In this document: in pieces, positions 13,395 to 23,900 of the stretch | Layout: each line of letters opens with the position of its first letter | How positions within the stretch are numbered: the stretch's first letter is position 1 | Assembly: GCA_015069695.1 (NCBI GenBank) | Contig: JADCRZ010000025.1 | Span: forward strand, 1 to 64,000 | DNA length: 64,000 nucleotides | DNA from: Williamsia sp. | Lineage (GTDB): Bacteria; Bacteroidota; Bacteroidia; Chitinophagales; Chitinophagaceae | Direction: 5' to 3' | The notes under the pieces: model-generated | Databases searched by the model: none | Seen by the model: the letters and a program-made list of their open reading frames with translations, nothing else | What the model was told of the DNA's origin: nothing | Translations under genes and position numbers: made by a program

Positions 13395-15164
13395 ATGAAA
13401 ATAAATGTGATACTCATCGGGATGGCTGTTCTGCTTTGTGCAAGCTGTAAAAAAATACTGAACGCCGACCCGGAAAACCTGAAAGGCATCGACCAGATGT
13501 ACAAGGACGGTAACTATGCACAGGGGTTTCTCATGAACGCCTACAGAACCATTCCCGGTTATTATGATAACAGCGAGTATGCTACGGATGATGCGGTGAC
13601 CAACCAGCGGGCGAATAATTTATTGCAAATAGCCACCGGATCATGGTCGGCTGCAAACAATCCTTTTTCCGTATGGAACGGATCATACGGCGCCCTGCAA
13701 TACGTAAATCTTTTTATCAACAATGCAGACAGCGTTAAATGGGCGATAGATCCAGAGGCAAACAAGCTATTTAACATGAGAATGAAGGGAGAAGCCTATG
13801 GCCTGCGCGCCCTTCATATGTACTTTCTGCTGCGTGCACATGCAGGCTTTACGGAAGATGGCCGGCTGATGGGCGTGCCTATCATTACAAAACTGCAAAC
13901 CATTGAATCGGATGTGAACCTGCCCCGCGCCACCTTTGAAGCTTCTGTAAAGCAAATTTATCAGGACCTCGATAGCGCGGAGGCGAAACTGCCGCTTGAA
14001 TACAATGATATCAGTACCGCCAGCCAGATCCCTGACCGGTTCAAGATAGCCACGCAAAAACCGGAAATATACAACCGGGTGATGGGACAATATTCCCGCC
14101 AGCTCGTCAACGGATTGATCGCAAAAGCTTTCAGGGCAAGGACAGCTCTGCTGGCTGCCAGTCCGGCCTTTCAGCATGCATCCAATACCGCCACCTGGGC
14201 CAATGCGGCAGACTATGCGGGTGCTGTAATCGATTATAAAGGGGGCGTGGCTGCACTGCCCGCTACCGGTGTTACTTATTACAGCAACACCAGTGAAATT
14301 GACGCAGTAAGCGGTGGCACCAATCCGCCTGAGTTTATCTGGCGGGAAAATGTTGCGACGAATGAAGGCAGCCAGGAAACGGCCCATTTTCCGCCCTCCC
14401 TGTTTGGCAATGGAAATATGAATCCGACCCAGAACCTGGTGGATGCCTTTCCGATGGCCAACGGATATCCGATCACGCATAGCAGCGCCGGTTACAATGC
14501 CGCAAACCCCTATGCCGGAAGAGATCCGCGTTTTGCCAAATACATCATCTATAACGGGAGTCAGGCAGGGGTGAGCAACCAGGTAATCCTTACCGGTAGC
14601 AAGGCTGCTTCTGATGACGCGATCAACAAAAGGGAGACATCCACCCGCACAGGTTATTACATGAGAAAACGGTTGCGCATGGACGTGAACCGCAATCCCG
14701 CCTCCACAAGCGGTAAGAACCATCTTACACCCCGCATCCGCTATACAGAGATGTACCTCGATTACGCCGAAGCTGCGAACGAAGCCTACGGTCCGACAGG
14801 CTTGGGAACCCGTGCTTACTCGGCATATGACGTCATAAAAAAGATCCGCAATAGGGCAGGAGTGGGTACAACAAATGGTGATGCCTACCTGGAGGAATGC
14901 AAAACAGACAAGGATAAAATGCGCGAGTTGATCCGGAACGAGCGCCGGCTGGAACTGTGTTTTGAAAGCTTCCGGTTCTGGGACCTGCGCCGCTGGAAAA
15001 AAAACCTGAACGAAACTGCACGTGGCCTGGATGTGAATGGGACTGTGTACAGTCCGTTTGATGTAGAGAACCGGTCTTATACCGATTATATGTATTACGG
15101 GCCCATACCGTTCTCAGAGATCCTCAAGTTTAGTAACCTATCTCAAAACAAGGGCTGGAAGTAG
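13395..15164 (+). CDS. SusD/RagB-family lipoprotein
   Basis: Lipobox LLCASCKKILN; IRNERRLELCFESFRFWDLRRWK. Confidence 0.95.
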   Translation: MKINVILIGMAVLLCASCKKILNADPENLKGIDQMYKDGNYAQGFLMNAYRTIPGYYDNSEYATDDAVTNQRANNLLQIATGSWSAANNPFSVWNGSYGALQYVNLFINNADSVKWAIDPEANKLFNMRMKGEAYGLRALHMYFLLRAHAGFTEDGRLMGVPIITKLQTIESDVNLPRATFEASVKQIYQDLDSAEAKLPLEYNDISTASQIPDRFKIATQKPEIYNRVMGQYSRQLVNGLIAKAFRARTALLAASPAFQHASNTATWANAADYAGAVIDYKGGVAALPATGVTYYSNTSEIDAVSGGTNPPEFIWRENVATNEGSQETAHFPPSLFGNGNMNPTQNLVDAFPMANGYPITHSSAGYNAANPYAGRDPRFAKYIIYNGSQAGVSNQVILTGSKAASDDAINKRETSTRTGYYMRKRLRMDVNRNPASTSGKNHLTPRIRYTEMYLDYAEAANEAYGPTGLGTRAYSAYDVIKKIRNRAGVGTTNGDAYLEECKTDKDKMRELIRNERRLELCFESFRFWDLRRWKKNLNETARGLDVNGTVYSPFDVENRSYTDYMYYGPIPFSEILKFSNLSQNKGWK

Positions 15165-15191
15165 TACGGGTTCAATTTAAAATAGTAAGAA

Positions 15192-16232
15192 ATGAAAATA
15201 GATAAAGTTTACTTGATGTTGGCAGTTGTTTTGATTTCAATGCTAACCGCATGTCTGAAAAACAACGACATAGACCACCCTGATTTCGATTATCAAACGG
15301 TTTACTTCGGTACGCAGTTTCCCATCAGAACAGTTGAGCTGGGGGAGGATCTGTTTATTGACAACTCGCTGGATAACCAGCGCAAGGTCCTGCTCAATGC
15401 GACTACGGGCGGTGTACGGGAGAATAAGAAAGACATCGTGCTCAGCTTCAGGGTAGACACTTCACTCTGCAGCCGTTTATATTTTCCGTCAGACAAAGGC
15501 GGAAACAAGATCCTCCCTTTGCCATCCAACTATTACCAGCTGGCTTCTAATCAGATCGTTATCCCGAAAGGAAGCTTTTTGGGGGGCGTAGAGGTGCAAT
15601 TGACCGATGCTTTTTTTCAGGATCCATTGGCGATATCCAATAACTACGCGCTGCCTGTATTGCTGGATGGTGCAAAGAGCGGAGATTCTATCCTTCGCGG
15701 AAAGCCATCCGTTACAAATCCCATCCGTACCATCGATGCCAACTGGACGGTAAAGCCGCGCGATTTCGTGCTGTACAGCCTTAAATACGTAAATACATGG
15801 CATGGAAACTACCTTCGCCGCGGAACAGATGTTATCACAGGTAGTGTGAATCAGACCCTGTCCAGGCACAAGCAGTATGTTGAAAGCGATGAAGTAAACA
15901 AGCTTTCAACGCTTGCGTTGAACAAACTGAGTTTTCCCCTCGTGTATAAAAATGCCAGCGGTAACAACGTCAACTGCACATTGCAGTTAACATTTGATGC
16001 TGCGGGTAACTGTACCATAACATCACTCACAACCGGCATAACGGCTTCCGGTAGCGGTAAGTTTGTAAGCAAAGGAGAAAAGAACAGTTGGGGCAACAAA
16101 GACCGGGATGCGTTGTATTTGGATTACGCGGTCAATCTGACCGCGCAGAACATGCTCGTGGCATCAAAGGATACGTTGGTGATGCGTGACCGTGCGCTGT
16201 CGCTGGAAACCTTTACGCCCGTTTACAAATAA
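15192..16232 (+). CDS. DUF1735/BT_3987-type surface lipoprotein (accessory glycan-binding protein)
   Basis: Lipobox (MLTACLKN), FDYQTVYFGTQFPIRTVELGED...DNQRKVLLNATTGGVRENKKDIVLSFRVD typical of DUF1735; follows SusCD. Confidence 0.8.
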   Translation: MKIDKVYLMLAVVLISMLTACLKNNDIDHPDFDYQTVYFGTQFPIRTVELGEDLFIDNSLDNQRKVLLNATTGGVRENKKDIVLSFRVDTSLCSRLYFPSDKGGNKILPLPSNYYQLASNQIVIPKGSFLGGVEVQLTDAFFQDPLAISNNYALPVLLDGAKSGDSILRGKPSVTNPIRTIDANWTVKPRDFVLYSLKYVNTWHGNYLRRGTDVITGSVNQTLSRHKQYVESDEVNKLSTLALNKLSFPLVYKNASGNNVNCTLQLTFDAAGNCTITSLTTGITASGSGKFVSKGEKNSWGNKDRDALYLDYAVNLTAQNMLVASKDTLVMRDRALSLETFTPVYK

Positions 16233-16565
16233 TGGTTTGCTGCTGATGGCAGAACCTATTGAGACGAAATCTCCAGCGTTATGAAAAGATCTACGATGAA
16301 GAAAAAACAAGGGCCCTTTTTGTCAAAGATCCTTTTTGTCTTGCTGTGATTACAAAACCAGGAACAATATTTTCACAGACAATTATCTCAGAACAAATTT
16401 TGACATGGATAAAATTTTCCCCTGATTTCACTGTGATATCCAGGAATGGCGAGATGGCAGAAAGGGGAGAGCAGGAACTGAGATGGTTATCGGGGGGCCT
16501 TCAACTTACTGGGTAACTCTAGATCGCCCTGGCCATAATCCGGGGAAGCCTACACCCCCATCATA

Positions 16566-18161
16566 TTATTTAATCTGTAGCATTGCGTTTCCTTTAAAGT
16601 TCAAAACCGCATTGATATTGTTATCTGAGATATTTATAAATACAGGGCTGACATTTTTGAGTTGACCAATCAATGACATATTGTTTGAAATCGGCTGATT
16701 AATATCTCCAAGTTTTTGGATTGCGTCGTTTATATTCTTTTCATACTTATATTGAAACTTGGATTTTATGATGTTTTCTATTGCGTTCACGTGAAGCAAC
16801 CAATCGGCAAATTTCGCTACAACTGATTTCGAGTCCGTGGTATAAGATAGATTTTCAAACGAGAGCACACTGGATGATGTATCTAGCTTGGGAGTTCCCC
16901 AAAAGTATAATTTGCCTTTAAAAGGTCGGACTAGTTTGGTTTGTACAATTAATTTGTCGTCACTTTGATATAGCTTGATGCTTTCAATTTCCACCAGTTT
17001 ATTACTGATTGTTTGTTTAATGTCATTAAACTTATCTTTGGCGTATTCATTTAATTTATCAATGCTGAATGATGCCAGTAGATTGAGGTTAAAACCTTTG
17101 TCAAGTGGAGTGCTTTTGAATAGAGGTGCAGGTGGTACTGTTGTGCTGGTTGGAGGATTGTTCGTAATAATAATTTGAGGTTTGCAGATTGCACCAATTT
17201 CGGCTTGTATGTTATCTGCTGATGCAAAAAGTTGTGAAGTGTTCACTTGTCCTATGTTAAGGTTCAAATATCCGTAGTCTCCCAATTTTATCGGCGCTGC
17301 TATTTTCTCCCATTCTTTGTCAAATTTTTCTTTCAGAGAAACATTGTTTGGTATTTTATTTTGTACCAATTCATCAATTTTCTTTTCTATCAGGCTTTTT
17401 ACGATCGGGAGGTTTAGCAGGTCTTCTACATTAATATCCAGGGCTGTTAAATTGCATGGACTGTTCCATTGTATGGCCCATTTTTTGTCCGTTAGAATAA
17501 TACTGGCATCATCTCCGAATTTGATTACGGAACTTAAAATTAATTCCACTTGGGGCATTTTTTCATGAATGCCACAGCTTGCAATCAATGTCTTGATGAT
17601 TTTTGCATCAACATCAGCTCGCAAAGCAAAGTCAATTTTCACGTGAGTAAAAAATGTTTCTCTGTTACCTTCAAATCTGATGTCGTTAAGAGCAGCTTTA
17701 TAATAAACAGGCACATCCATATTTATCTTCTTGATTACTTCTCTATCTACCCATGATTGTACATCTTTGGTGACATCACACATTTTATGAACAACAACGT
17801 CAGTGAGGCAGCAAGGCGGGCAAACCGCACACTTCCAACCACCGCCTATACTTACTTTTTGAACAAAATCACATGCAACCTGAGTGGTTACCTTTGTGAT
17901 CACCAACTCCGGAACGGTAACAGGGTTCAGAACCGGGACTTTTATTACTTGTGTCGTTTCTGCCAATGGGTAATTAATCGAGGACATTATTTGGTGACTG
18001 ATCAATCCATTTGAAATTTCTATTGGAATGGACATTGTTGAAGAATCTTGCTTGATACCATTGGTTACTATTTTTTCATCCGGTGCATCGGCATTGTGCG
18101 AGTTACAGCCAAAAGTTATTATCATCAGAATTGTTGTTGTAAAGACCTGTAACTGTTTCAT
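16566..18161 (-). CDS. DUF4403-like lipoprotein with a Cys-rich insert
   Basis: Lipobox (TFGCNSH); VRPFKGKLYFWGTPKLDTSSSVLSFENLSYTTDS pattern; CDFVQKVSIGGGWKCAVCPPCCLTD insert. Confidence 0.65.
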   Translation of the reverse strand: MKQLQVFTTTILMIITFGCNSHNADAPDEKIVTNGIKQDSSTMSIPIEISNGLISHQIMSSINYPLAETTQVIKVPVLNPVTVPELVITKVTTQVACDFVQKVSIGGGWKCAVCPPCCLTDVVVHKMCDVTKDVQSWVDREVIKKINMDVPVYYKAALNDIRFEGNRETFFTHVKIDFALRADVDAKIIKTLIASCGIHEKMPQVELILSSVIKFGDDASIILTDKKWAIQWNSPCNLTALDINVEDLLNLPIVKSLIEKKIDELVQNKIPNNVSLKEKFDKEWEKIAAPIKLGDYGYLNLNIGQVNTSQLFASADNIQAEIGAICKPQIIITNNPPTSTTVPPAPLFKSTPLDKGFNLNLLASFSIDKLNEYAKDKFNDIKQTISNKLVEIESIKLYQSDDKLIVQTKLVRPFKGKLYFWGTPKLDTSSSVLSFENLSYTTDSKSVVAKFADWLLHVNAIENIIKSKFQYKYEKNINDAIQKLGDINQPISNNMSLIGQLKNVSPVFINISDNNINAVLNFKGNAMLQIK

Positions 18162-18392
18162 ATTTCAAAGTTTTAGTGGAGTTATCCCTTTCCAAAAAAA
18201 TGTAAGCGCCTTTGCAAAGAAGTAAATTGATGAAAACATTGGGTGCTCAACTCGACCGAGGCGCAACGCTCGTGATTAGCAATTTAACTCAAAAATTCTG
18301 GTTTTTGCACGGAATCCCTGAGCGGTTCGCATAAGGGTGTCTGCCAGCTAGAAGACCTGCATCGCTGGAACGTGCGCACTATATCGCCAAAT

Positions 18393-18445
18393 CTGTCCGG
18401 TTTTCTGCGGTCTGTACAAAATCTTAGTTAATTTTAACCGGACAG
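18393..18445. repeat. 10-bp inverted repeat upstream of the pabC-like gene
   Basis: ctgtccggtt (18393-18402) and aaccggacag (18436-18445). Confidence 0.5.
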
Positions 18446-18561
18446 CGGTTATCAATACAGGGGTAAAGAGTTGTTGCTGTCCGCATCGTTGAAATGGATG
18501 AAGCATTGCCTTTAATCGGGCGCGCCAGGTTTCTTTACAATGGCCTCAAATATTAAAAATT

Positions 18562-19158
18562 ATGTACAGGTTGTTGGAAACAGTCAAAGTGGTTCATAAC
18601 CAGTTCCGGAATATCTGCTTTCACAACAGTCGTATGAATAAAGCCAGAAAAGAGCTTTGGAACTGTGATGATGAACTTGATATTCTTAAAGAAGTGGTGA
18701 TTCCTGTGGGGCTTGAAGCACGATTGTATAAATGCCGTATTTTGTACGGGGAAGGAATCAGAAAAGTAGAATTTCTGCCTTACCGGCTTCCAGCCATCAG
18801 AAGTTTGAAACTGATTTATAATGATGAGATCAGCTATCATTATAAGTACGAGAACCGGGAAGCCATCAATGCGCTATATGCGTGCAAAGACACGTGCGAT
18901 GATATCCTGATCGTGAAAAATGGCTTGCTGACAGACACTTCTTACTGCAACATTGTTCTGAGCGATGGCGTCAATTATCACACTCCGGCGAATCCATTGC
19001 TGCACGGAACGAAAAGACAGCAGTTGCTGCAGGAGCAAAAAATAACGGAAGCCTGTATATCTGTAGATCAATTGAAGTTCTATCACACGATCTATCTCAT
19101 CAATGCCATGCTAGAGCTGGAAGACAATGTGTGCTTAAGTACAGATCAGGTGTATTAG
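18562..19158 (+). CDS. pabC: Aminotransferase class IV, aminodeoxychorismate lyase (PabC)-like
   Basis: LLETVKVVHNQFRNICFHNSRM, ISYHYKYENREAINALY, DDILIVKNGLLTDTSYCNIVLSDG, TPANPLLHGTKRQQLL. Confidence 0.75.
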   Translation: MYRLLETVKVVHNQFRNICFHNSRMNKARKELWNCDDELDILKEVVIPVGLEARLYKCRILYGEGIRKVEFLPYRLPAIRSLKLIYNDEISYHYKYENREAINALYACKDTCDDILIVKNGLLTDTSYCNIVLSDGVNYHTPANPLLHGTKRQQLLQEQKITEACISVDQLKFYHTIYLINAMLELEDNVCLSTDQVY

Positions 19159-19241
19159 TTGGCCGCATGAGGGCGCAACCACCAAATTTTTGAGCATGTT
19201 GTAGTCAGGTGCTATAACTTGCTTATTTTAAAAATCACCAT

Positions 19242-19925
19242 GTGGAGACGTACTCAAACTTGCATGTACTGACCATCAGTACAGCCGGCGAATCATTTAA
19301 AAACTTCTCCTACATTGTGTATGATCAGATAAGCAAAGAAGGTTTGCTGGTTGATCCATCATGGGAAAAGGAAAAGATCTGCGCTGCCCTGGGTGCGCAC
19401 GATGTTAAACTAAGGCATGTTCTGCTTACCCATTCTCACAACGATCACATCAACCTCTCCAATTTCTTTACCGGTTCACTGGGTATAACGGCCTTGATTT
19501 CGATGGATGAGTATGCTTTTTATCGCCCTGAAATTCACCATCCGCAGCTGTTCTATGCCAATCAGACGATCTTGTTCGGCAGCTTTACCTGCAAGTGTCT
19601 GCTGACGCCCGGGCATACCAAGGGAAGTGCATGCTTCTGGATCGGGAACACCCTGTTTTCAGGCGACACATTCTTCTTTGAAGGATGCGGGAGCTGCGAT
19701 GGAAGGGGAAGCAGCCCCGAAGAAATGTTCGAAACAATCCAATACCTTAAAAACATGCTGTACCCGGGAATGCAGGTATTTCCCGGACATTCTTTCGGCC
19801 GGATGCCGGGACAAAAGTTCGCGGACATTTTGCGCAACAACATCTACTTTAACATCAATTCTGTTGAAAAATTCGTCCAGTTCCGCATGCGTCCCGGCCA
19901 GGATAATCTCATGAACTTTCATTGA
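19242..19925 (+). CDS. MBL-fold hydrolase, BaeB/PksB-like (glyoxalase II family) of trans-AT PKS clusters
   Basis: HVLLTHSHNDHINL metal motif, LLTPGHTKGSACFW, LFSGDTFF, PGHSFG; GTG start; adjacent to PKS genes. Confidence 0.8.
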   Translation: METYSNLHVLTISTAGESFKNFSYIVYDQISKEGLLVDPSWEKEKICAALGAHDVKLRHVLLTHSHNDHINLSNFFTGSLGITALISMDEYAFYRPEIHHPQLFYANQTILFGSFTCKCLLTPGHTKGSACFWIGNTLFSGDTFFFEGCGSCDGRGSSPEEMFETIQYLKNMLYPGMQVFPGHSFGRMPGQKFADILRNNIYFNINSVEKFVQFRMRPGQDNLMNFH

Positions 19926-20847
19926 AGCTGGTTATACTCAGATACCTGTCCACAGAGCTGTCTGATACACCCCGATGCAAGGGCACAATCCTGATCAGGT
20001 AAGTGCCCTCGGTGGTGGCCGGTGGTGATCTGTATACATTGTTCAGCATGGCAATTTTTTGGCTGAAGACAGGAAAACTGCTTTTGTTGAAGAACGTGAT
20101 ATACATCAGCGTGGATCCGGATATATTATCTGCGGCCTGTACCCGTATGCCTCCATACTGGGGCAAATACCCAAACCTGAAGATCGTTTCCGGATTGCCG
20201 ACAGGCAAGTACTCGTTCCTGATACGGTGATCAGCAGCATGGCTGCCGTGCTTGAATGCATAAAACAGATAGTGATGAATCAGGTCATAAAAAGCACCTC
20301 TTTTGTGCAGGATCTTCTCCGGAATATATTCCTGGCGTGCGGTGAGCACCCGTTTGCTGATATGAATCCGGCCTTCATCTACAACAATTCCGGGAAGCTC
20401 AAGCGGATACTTTTCCTCATACAATCTCAACACAATCACGTAATCGCCTTTGCTCACGTAAAAGGGTTCCGTCCATGATCCCTCCGCCAGCGGAGACACT
20501 ACCTTGTGACACTTGTTTGCGGGCTGTTTGTAAAAAGCGAGCGTCCAGCTTTTACAGGCAGCCTGAATACCAGACAGGTCGATCATTGCATGGTCGGCTA
20601 TATGCAATGGTCCGGCCGAAGCAATCAGGGCATGGGTGTTCCAGCGGGGGGCATTCAGCATAATGTAGGGAATCCCCAGAAACTGGTTGGCCCTTTCGTT
20701 AAAAAGCTTCCAGCAAACAGAGGTTTTATGAAATTTAAGCAAACCGAACAACAGCCGGAAATAACTTCTAAAAAAGCGTTGCAGGGCAAATGAAGCCCAA
20801 AAAGCCGTTTTCTGCCGCCAGCTGCCTGCCCGTCTTTGATCGTTCAT
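19909..20847 (-). CDS. Conserved hypothetical protein, tentatively DUF6208-like, last gene of the PKS operon
   Basis: PRWNTHALIASAGPLHI core; 54 bp downstream of PKS2 on the same strand; family name from memory only. Confidence 0.45.
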   Translation of the reverse strand: MNDQRRAGSWRQKTAFWASFALQRFFRSYFRLLFGLLKFHKTSVCWKLFNERANQFLGIPYIMLNAPRWNTHALIASAGPLHIADHAMIDLSGIQAACKSWTLAFYKQPANKCHKVVSPLAEGSWTEPFYVSKGDYVIVLRLYEEKYPLELPGIVVDEGRIHISKRVLTARQEYIPEKILHKRGAFYDLIHHYLFYAFKHGSHAADHRIRNEYLPVGNPETIFRFGYLPQYGGIRVQAADNISGSTLMYITFFNKSSFPVFSQKIAMLNNVYRSPPATTEGTYLIRIVPLHRGVSDSSVDRYLSITSFNESS

Positions 20848-20901
20848 ATAGGAATGTATGGTGTTTCCTTGTGCCTCATGCCACTATTGGGAAGCATCCC
20901 C

Positions 20902-23900
20902 CTAAAGCAATCTCTCAATGGCAGTCGTTTGCTCATGCGCATCAGACAACGGAACAGGCAGCCTGCTTACAGGATTGAGGCTGTTTATCATGTCCGATTT
21001 CCATTTTTCCAGAAGGGCTTCCATGGTGGAAGAAAAGAATTGATTTTTTGAGAACCGGATCAGCAGCTCAAGCTTTTTTTCATGTTCCCTGACGATGCAT
21101 TCCAGTGCGTGCTGCCTGATCTCACGGGGATCGAATACTTGGTAATTGCGGCCGAAGTGCAGGTCTTTGCTTCGGGCAAATGAACCCAGCTGTGTCTGGT
21201 AATTGAACCGGATCAGATGCGGGACATCCGCAGGCATGCTGTCCGGCGATTTTTCGGCAGTGTAGTAAGCCTCTTGGAATGCATCGTCCTTGCCGTCCGG
21301 CTCCCTGATCAGCAGCAGTGTGTCAGTTGCCAGCAAACCGACCGTTCCGGTATATGCATAAGGGATGATTTTTTTATAAAAACGATTGTGGTGCCGCAGT
21401 TCAAGCACTATGGCTTGTGAGCTTGTCAACATGCGCAGGGCTTTCACAAGACTTTCGCCGGCATGGAAAAACAAAGTTGAACCGTCGTCGGGAACATCCT
21501 TGCTTAGGTTTATAAAGCAAGTCAGTTCCTGTTCGGAGGCGTCATCGTTTTCCTGGCCGTCCATGTCGCAATGTAGCGAAAATCCGGGCAAAGCACCACC
21601 TGATTCTTTTTCAGCCGCAGGAATGGCTTTTGTTTCAGGCGTTTTGGTATGTGTGATATAGTGTATGTAGGACTGTTGAACAACAGGGTAGCGCAAAGAT
21701 GCTGCCGTGAGCAGCAGGAACATATTTTCAATCAGGTAAGCGGACGATATGCCGTCTCCTGCCAGATGGCTGTATATAAGCGCTCCTTTATACTGGTTTA
21801 CCTTGTCTTTAACTACCGCAACATACAGCAGTGGGCCATGCTCTGCATCAATGACATATTTATACTGATTGATCATGCGCTGCAGCATTTCTTCCCCACT
21901 TTCATCGGCCGGCAGGTCCACCACTATATCGAATGCATATAAAGAGGCTTGGTCAGGAGCAGCTTTCCAGGTTTGAGTTGTTTTATCCAGCAGCCTGGAA
22001 AGCGTTGGATACAAACCAAGGAATTTTTTCATCCCCTTTTTAAAATCATCTGTGCTGACCAGCGTCCGGCTTTCAAAAGCAAACTCATGAACCAGATTCC
22101 AGGTTCCGTATTTTGAGCGATTCAAGTAAGCGGATTGCTGTGATGAGAGTGGAAGATCCTGACCTGCATCGTAGCCGAATTCACTTGCCAGGTCAAGCGT
22201 TTGCCTGTCAGGCAGCGGGCAGGCAGGCAGCTTGTCTATCCACTCAAACGCCAGGTGATCTTCAATGCCGGTATGCTGCAGAAAGTTTGGATCACCGATG
22301 CTCAGCGAATGTTCATGCAATCCGTGGATCATCCTTTCTGACTTATAGGGAGAGAGCATTTCCTCGTGAAAAGGCAGTTTAAGAAACTTGCATATCTTCC
22401 TGCTTGTTTCTACCGGATTGGTAACAAGGTCTTCATAAAAAACGAATTTGTATCTTTCCGGGGGAAGCAAGCGCGAAAAGGCCAGTATATTCCGGTTGAA
22501 ATCATGCCATACCTTTTCCGCCTGTTTATACGGTTCCGGATTGTTGTCGTTGCCGGACCGGATGAACTTGTGGAACCTGTTTCTCACAATAGATTCCATC
22601 ACTGCCAATGGATGCCTTACCAGGAAAACATATCTGGCATCCGTAAAATGTGCATAGCTTTTTTTCATTATTTCCAGGTCGCTGGAATAGGAGGGGGATT
22701 TGTCAACCAGTACCTGGCCGGGCAAAAGGTCCTGTAACAGAGCATACACATCCAGATCAGCAGTTTCCCTGGCTGCCAGTTCCCCGATCAGCTCCCTTGC
22801 TTCCAGTGTGCCGATTCCTTTTATCTGCCTGATGGTTTCTACAAGTCCCTCATCCAATCCGGTGCCCGACAATCTATCTGCCCGTTCTTTCATCGTTGTA
22901 AAATTCAGCAGGTGCAGTTCGGGTGGTGCAAACAAGGCTGGATGCCCCATCAGCATTGTTCGCAGCAAGGTTGAACCTGCCCGGGGAGTAGAAAGCAGAA
23001 AAATGATCGGCTTTTCATTCTTTTTCATTTGTTCTTCTGCAGGCGGCCGAGCTGGCGCGTCCTCCGTGGCTTTGGTAGGTATATTGTTGCCGGAAGAAAG
23101 GCGCTCACCCATTTCTATTTCCCCGGTAAGATAATGAGCCAGCTTGCGGATGGTATCGTTTTGCAAAATCTCGTTCACGTATATGGGTATCTTATACTGC
23201 TGTTCTATTTTCTTGACAAGGGTCATTCCCAGGATCGAATCCAGGCCATAGTCCAGAAAAGACATGTCTCTTTCGATCTCATCACTGTTCTTTTTAAGCA
23301 GCGCTGCCAGTTCGTGTACAAGAAAATCTTCAACGGAAACAGCTTCGTCGGCGGGGGGTACTGCCTGCGGCTGAACCTGTTCTGTTGCAGGCCCTGCCAT
23401 CCCACGAGCGTCCTGAGACTTGAAGAAATAGATGTCTGCAATATCGGGCATCTGAACCCAGAATTTTGTCTTCTTGAAAGGGAAAGAAGGCAAAGGAACA
23501 CGCAGCAAAGGGGTTTTATAAAGCCCTGTCCATTCGATGTTCATCCCCTGTTCCCACAACTGGGCAATGTGGTTCAGTTTCCCTTCATCAAAGAGGTTCT
23601 TTATAAACAACTTTCCTGCATTGTTCTCCAGTAGGTTGATAAACCCTTCAGGCAGGACGTTGTTCCTGGACGCAGCCTCCGGCATTTCATCGATCTGCCG
23701 GATCACGTCTTGCAAACTGTTTGCGATAAGCGCTTTGCGGAAGGGATAAGCAGCTCTGCCAATCTGCAAGGTATAAGCGATGTGCTGCAATGATGCCGGG
23801 GCAGAAGATTGTTCCAGGAACCGGGCGAAAGCGTTCAGGTACATGTTTAGCTGTTCCGGCCCGGGTGCCGAAAAAGGCAACAGATAGGGGGCGGATTGTG

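Noticed and set aside
13767-14723. 318-aa minus-strand ORF opposite the second SusD
   Set aside because: Shadow ORF: the plus-strand SusD is clearly coding. Same for other long antisense ORFs (896-1531, 2699-3262, 9600-10238, 12534-13331).
20902-23020. Terminal-alkene release exactly as in curacin (CurM)
   Set aside because: The sulfotransferase matches that style, but there is no TE domain and the final module lacks a KR to make the beta-hydroxyl, so the curacin mechanism cannot be assumed.
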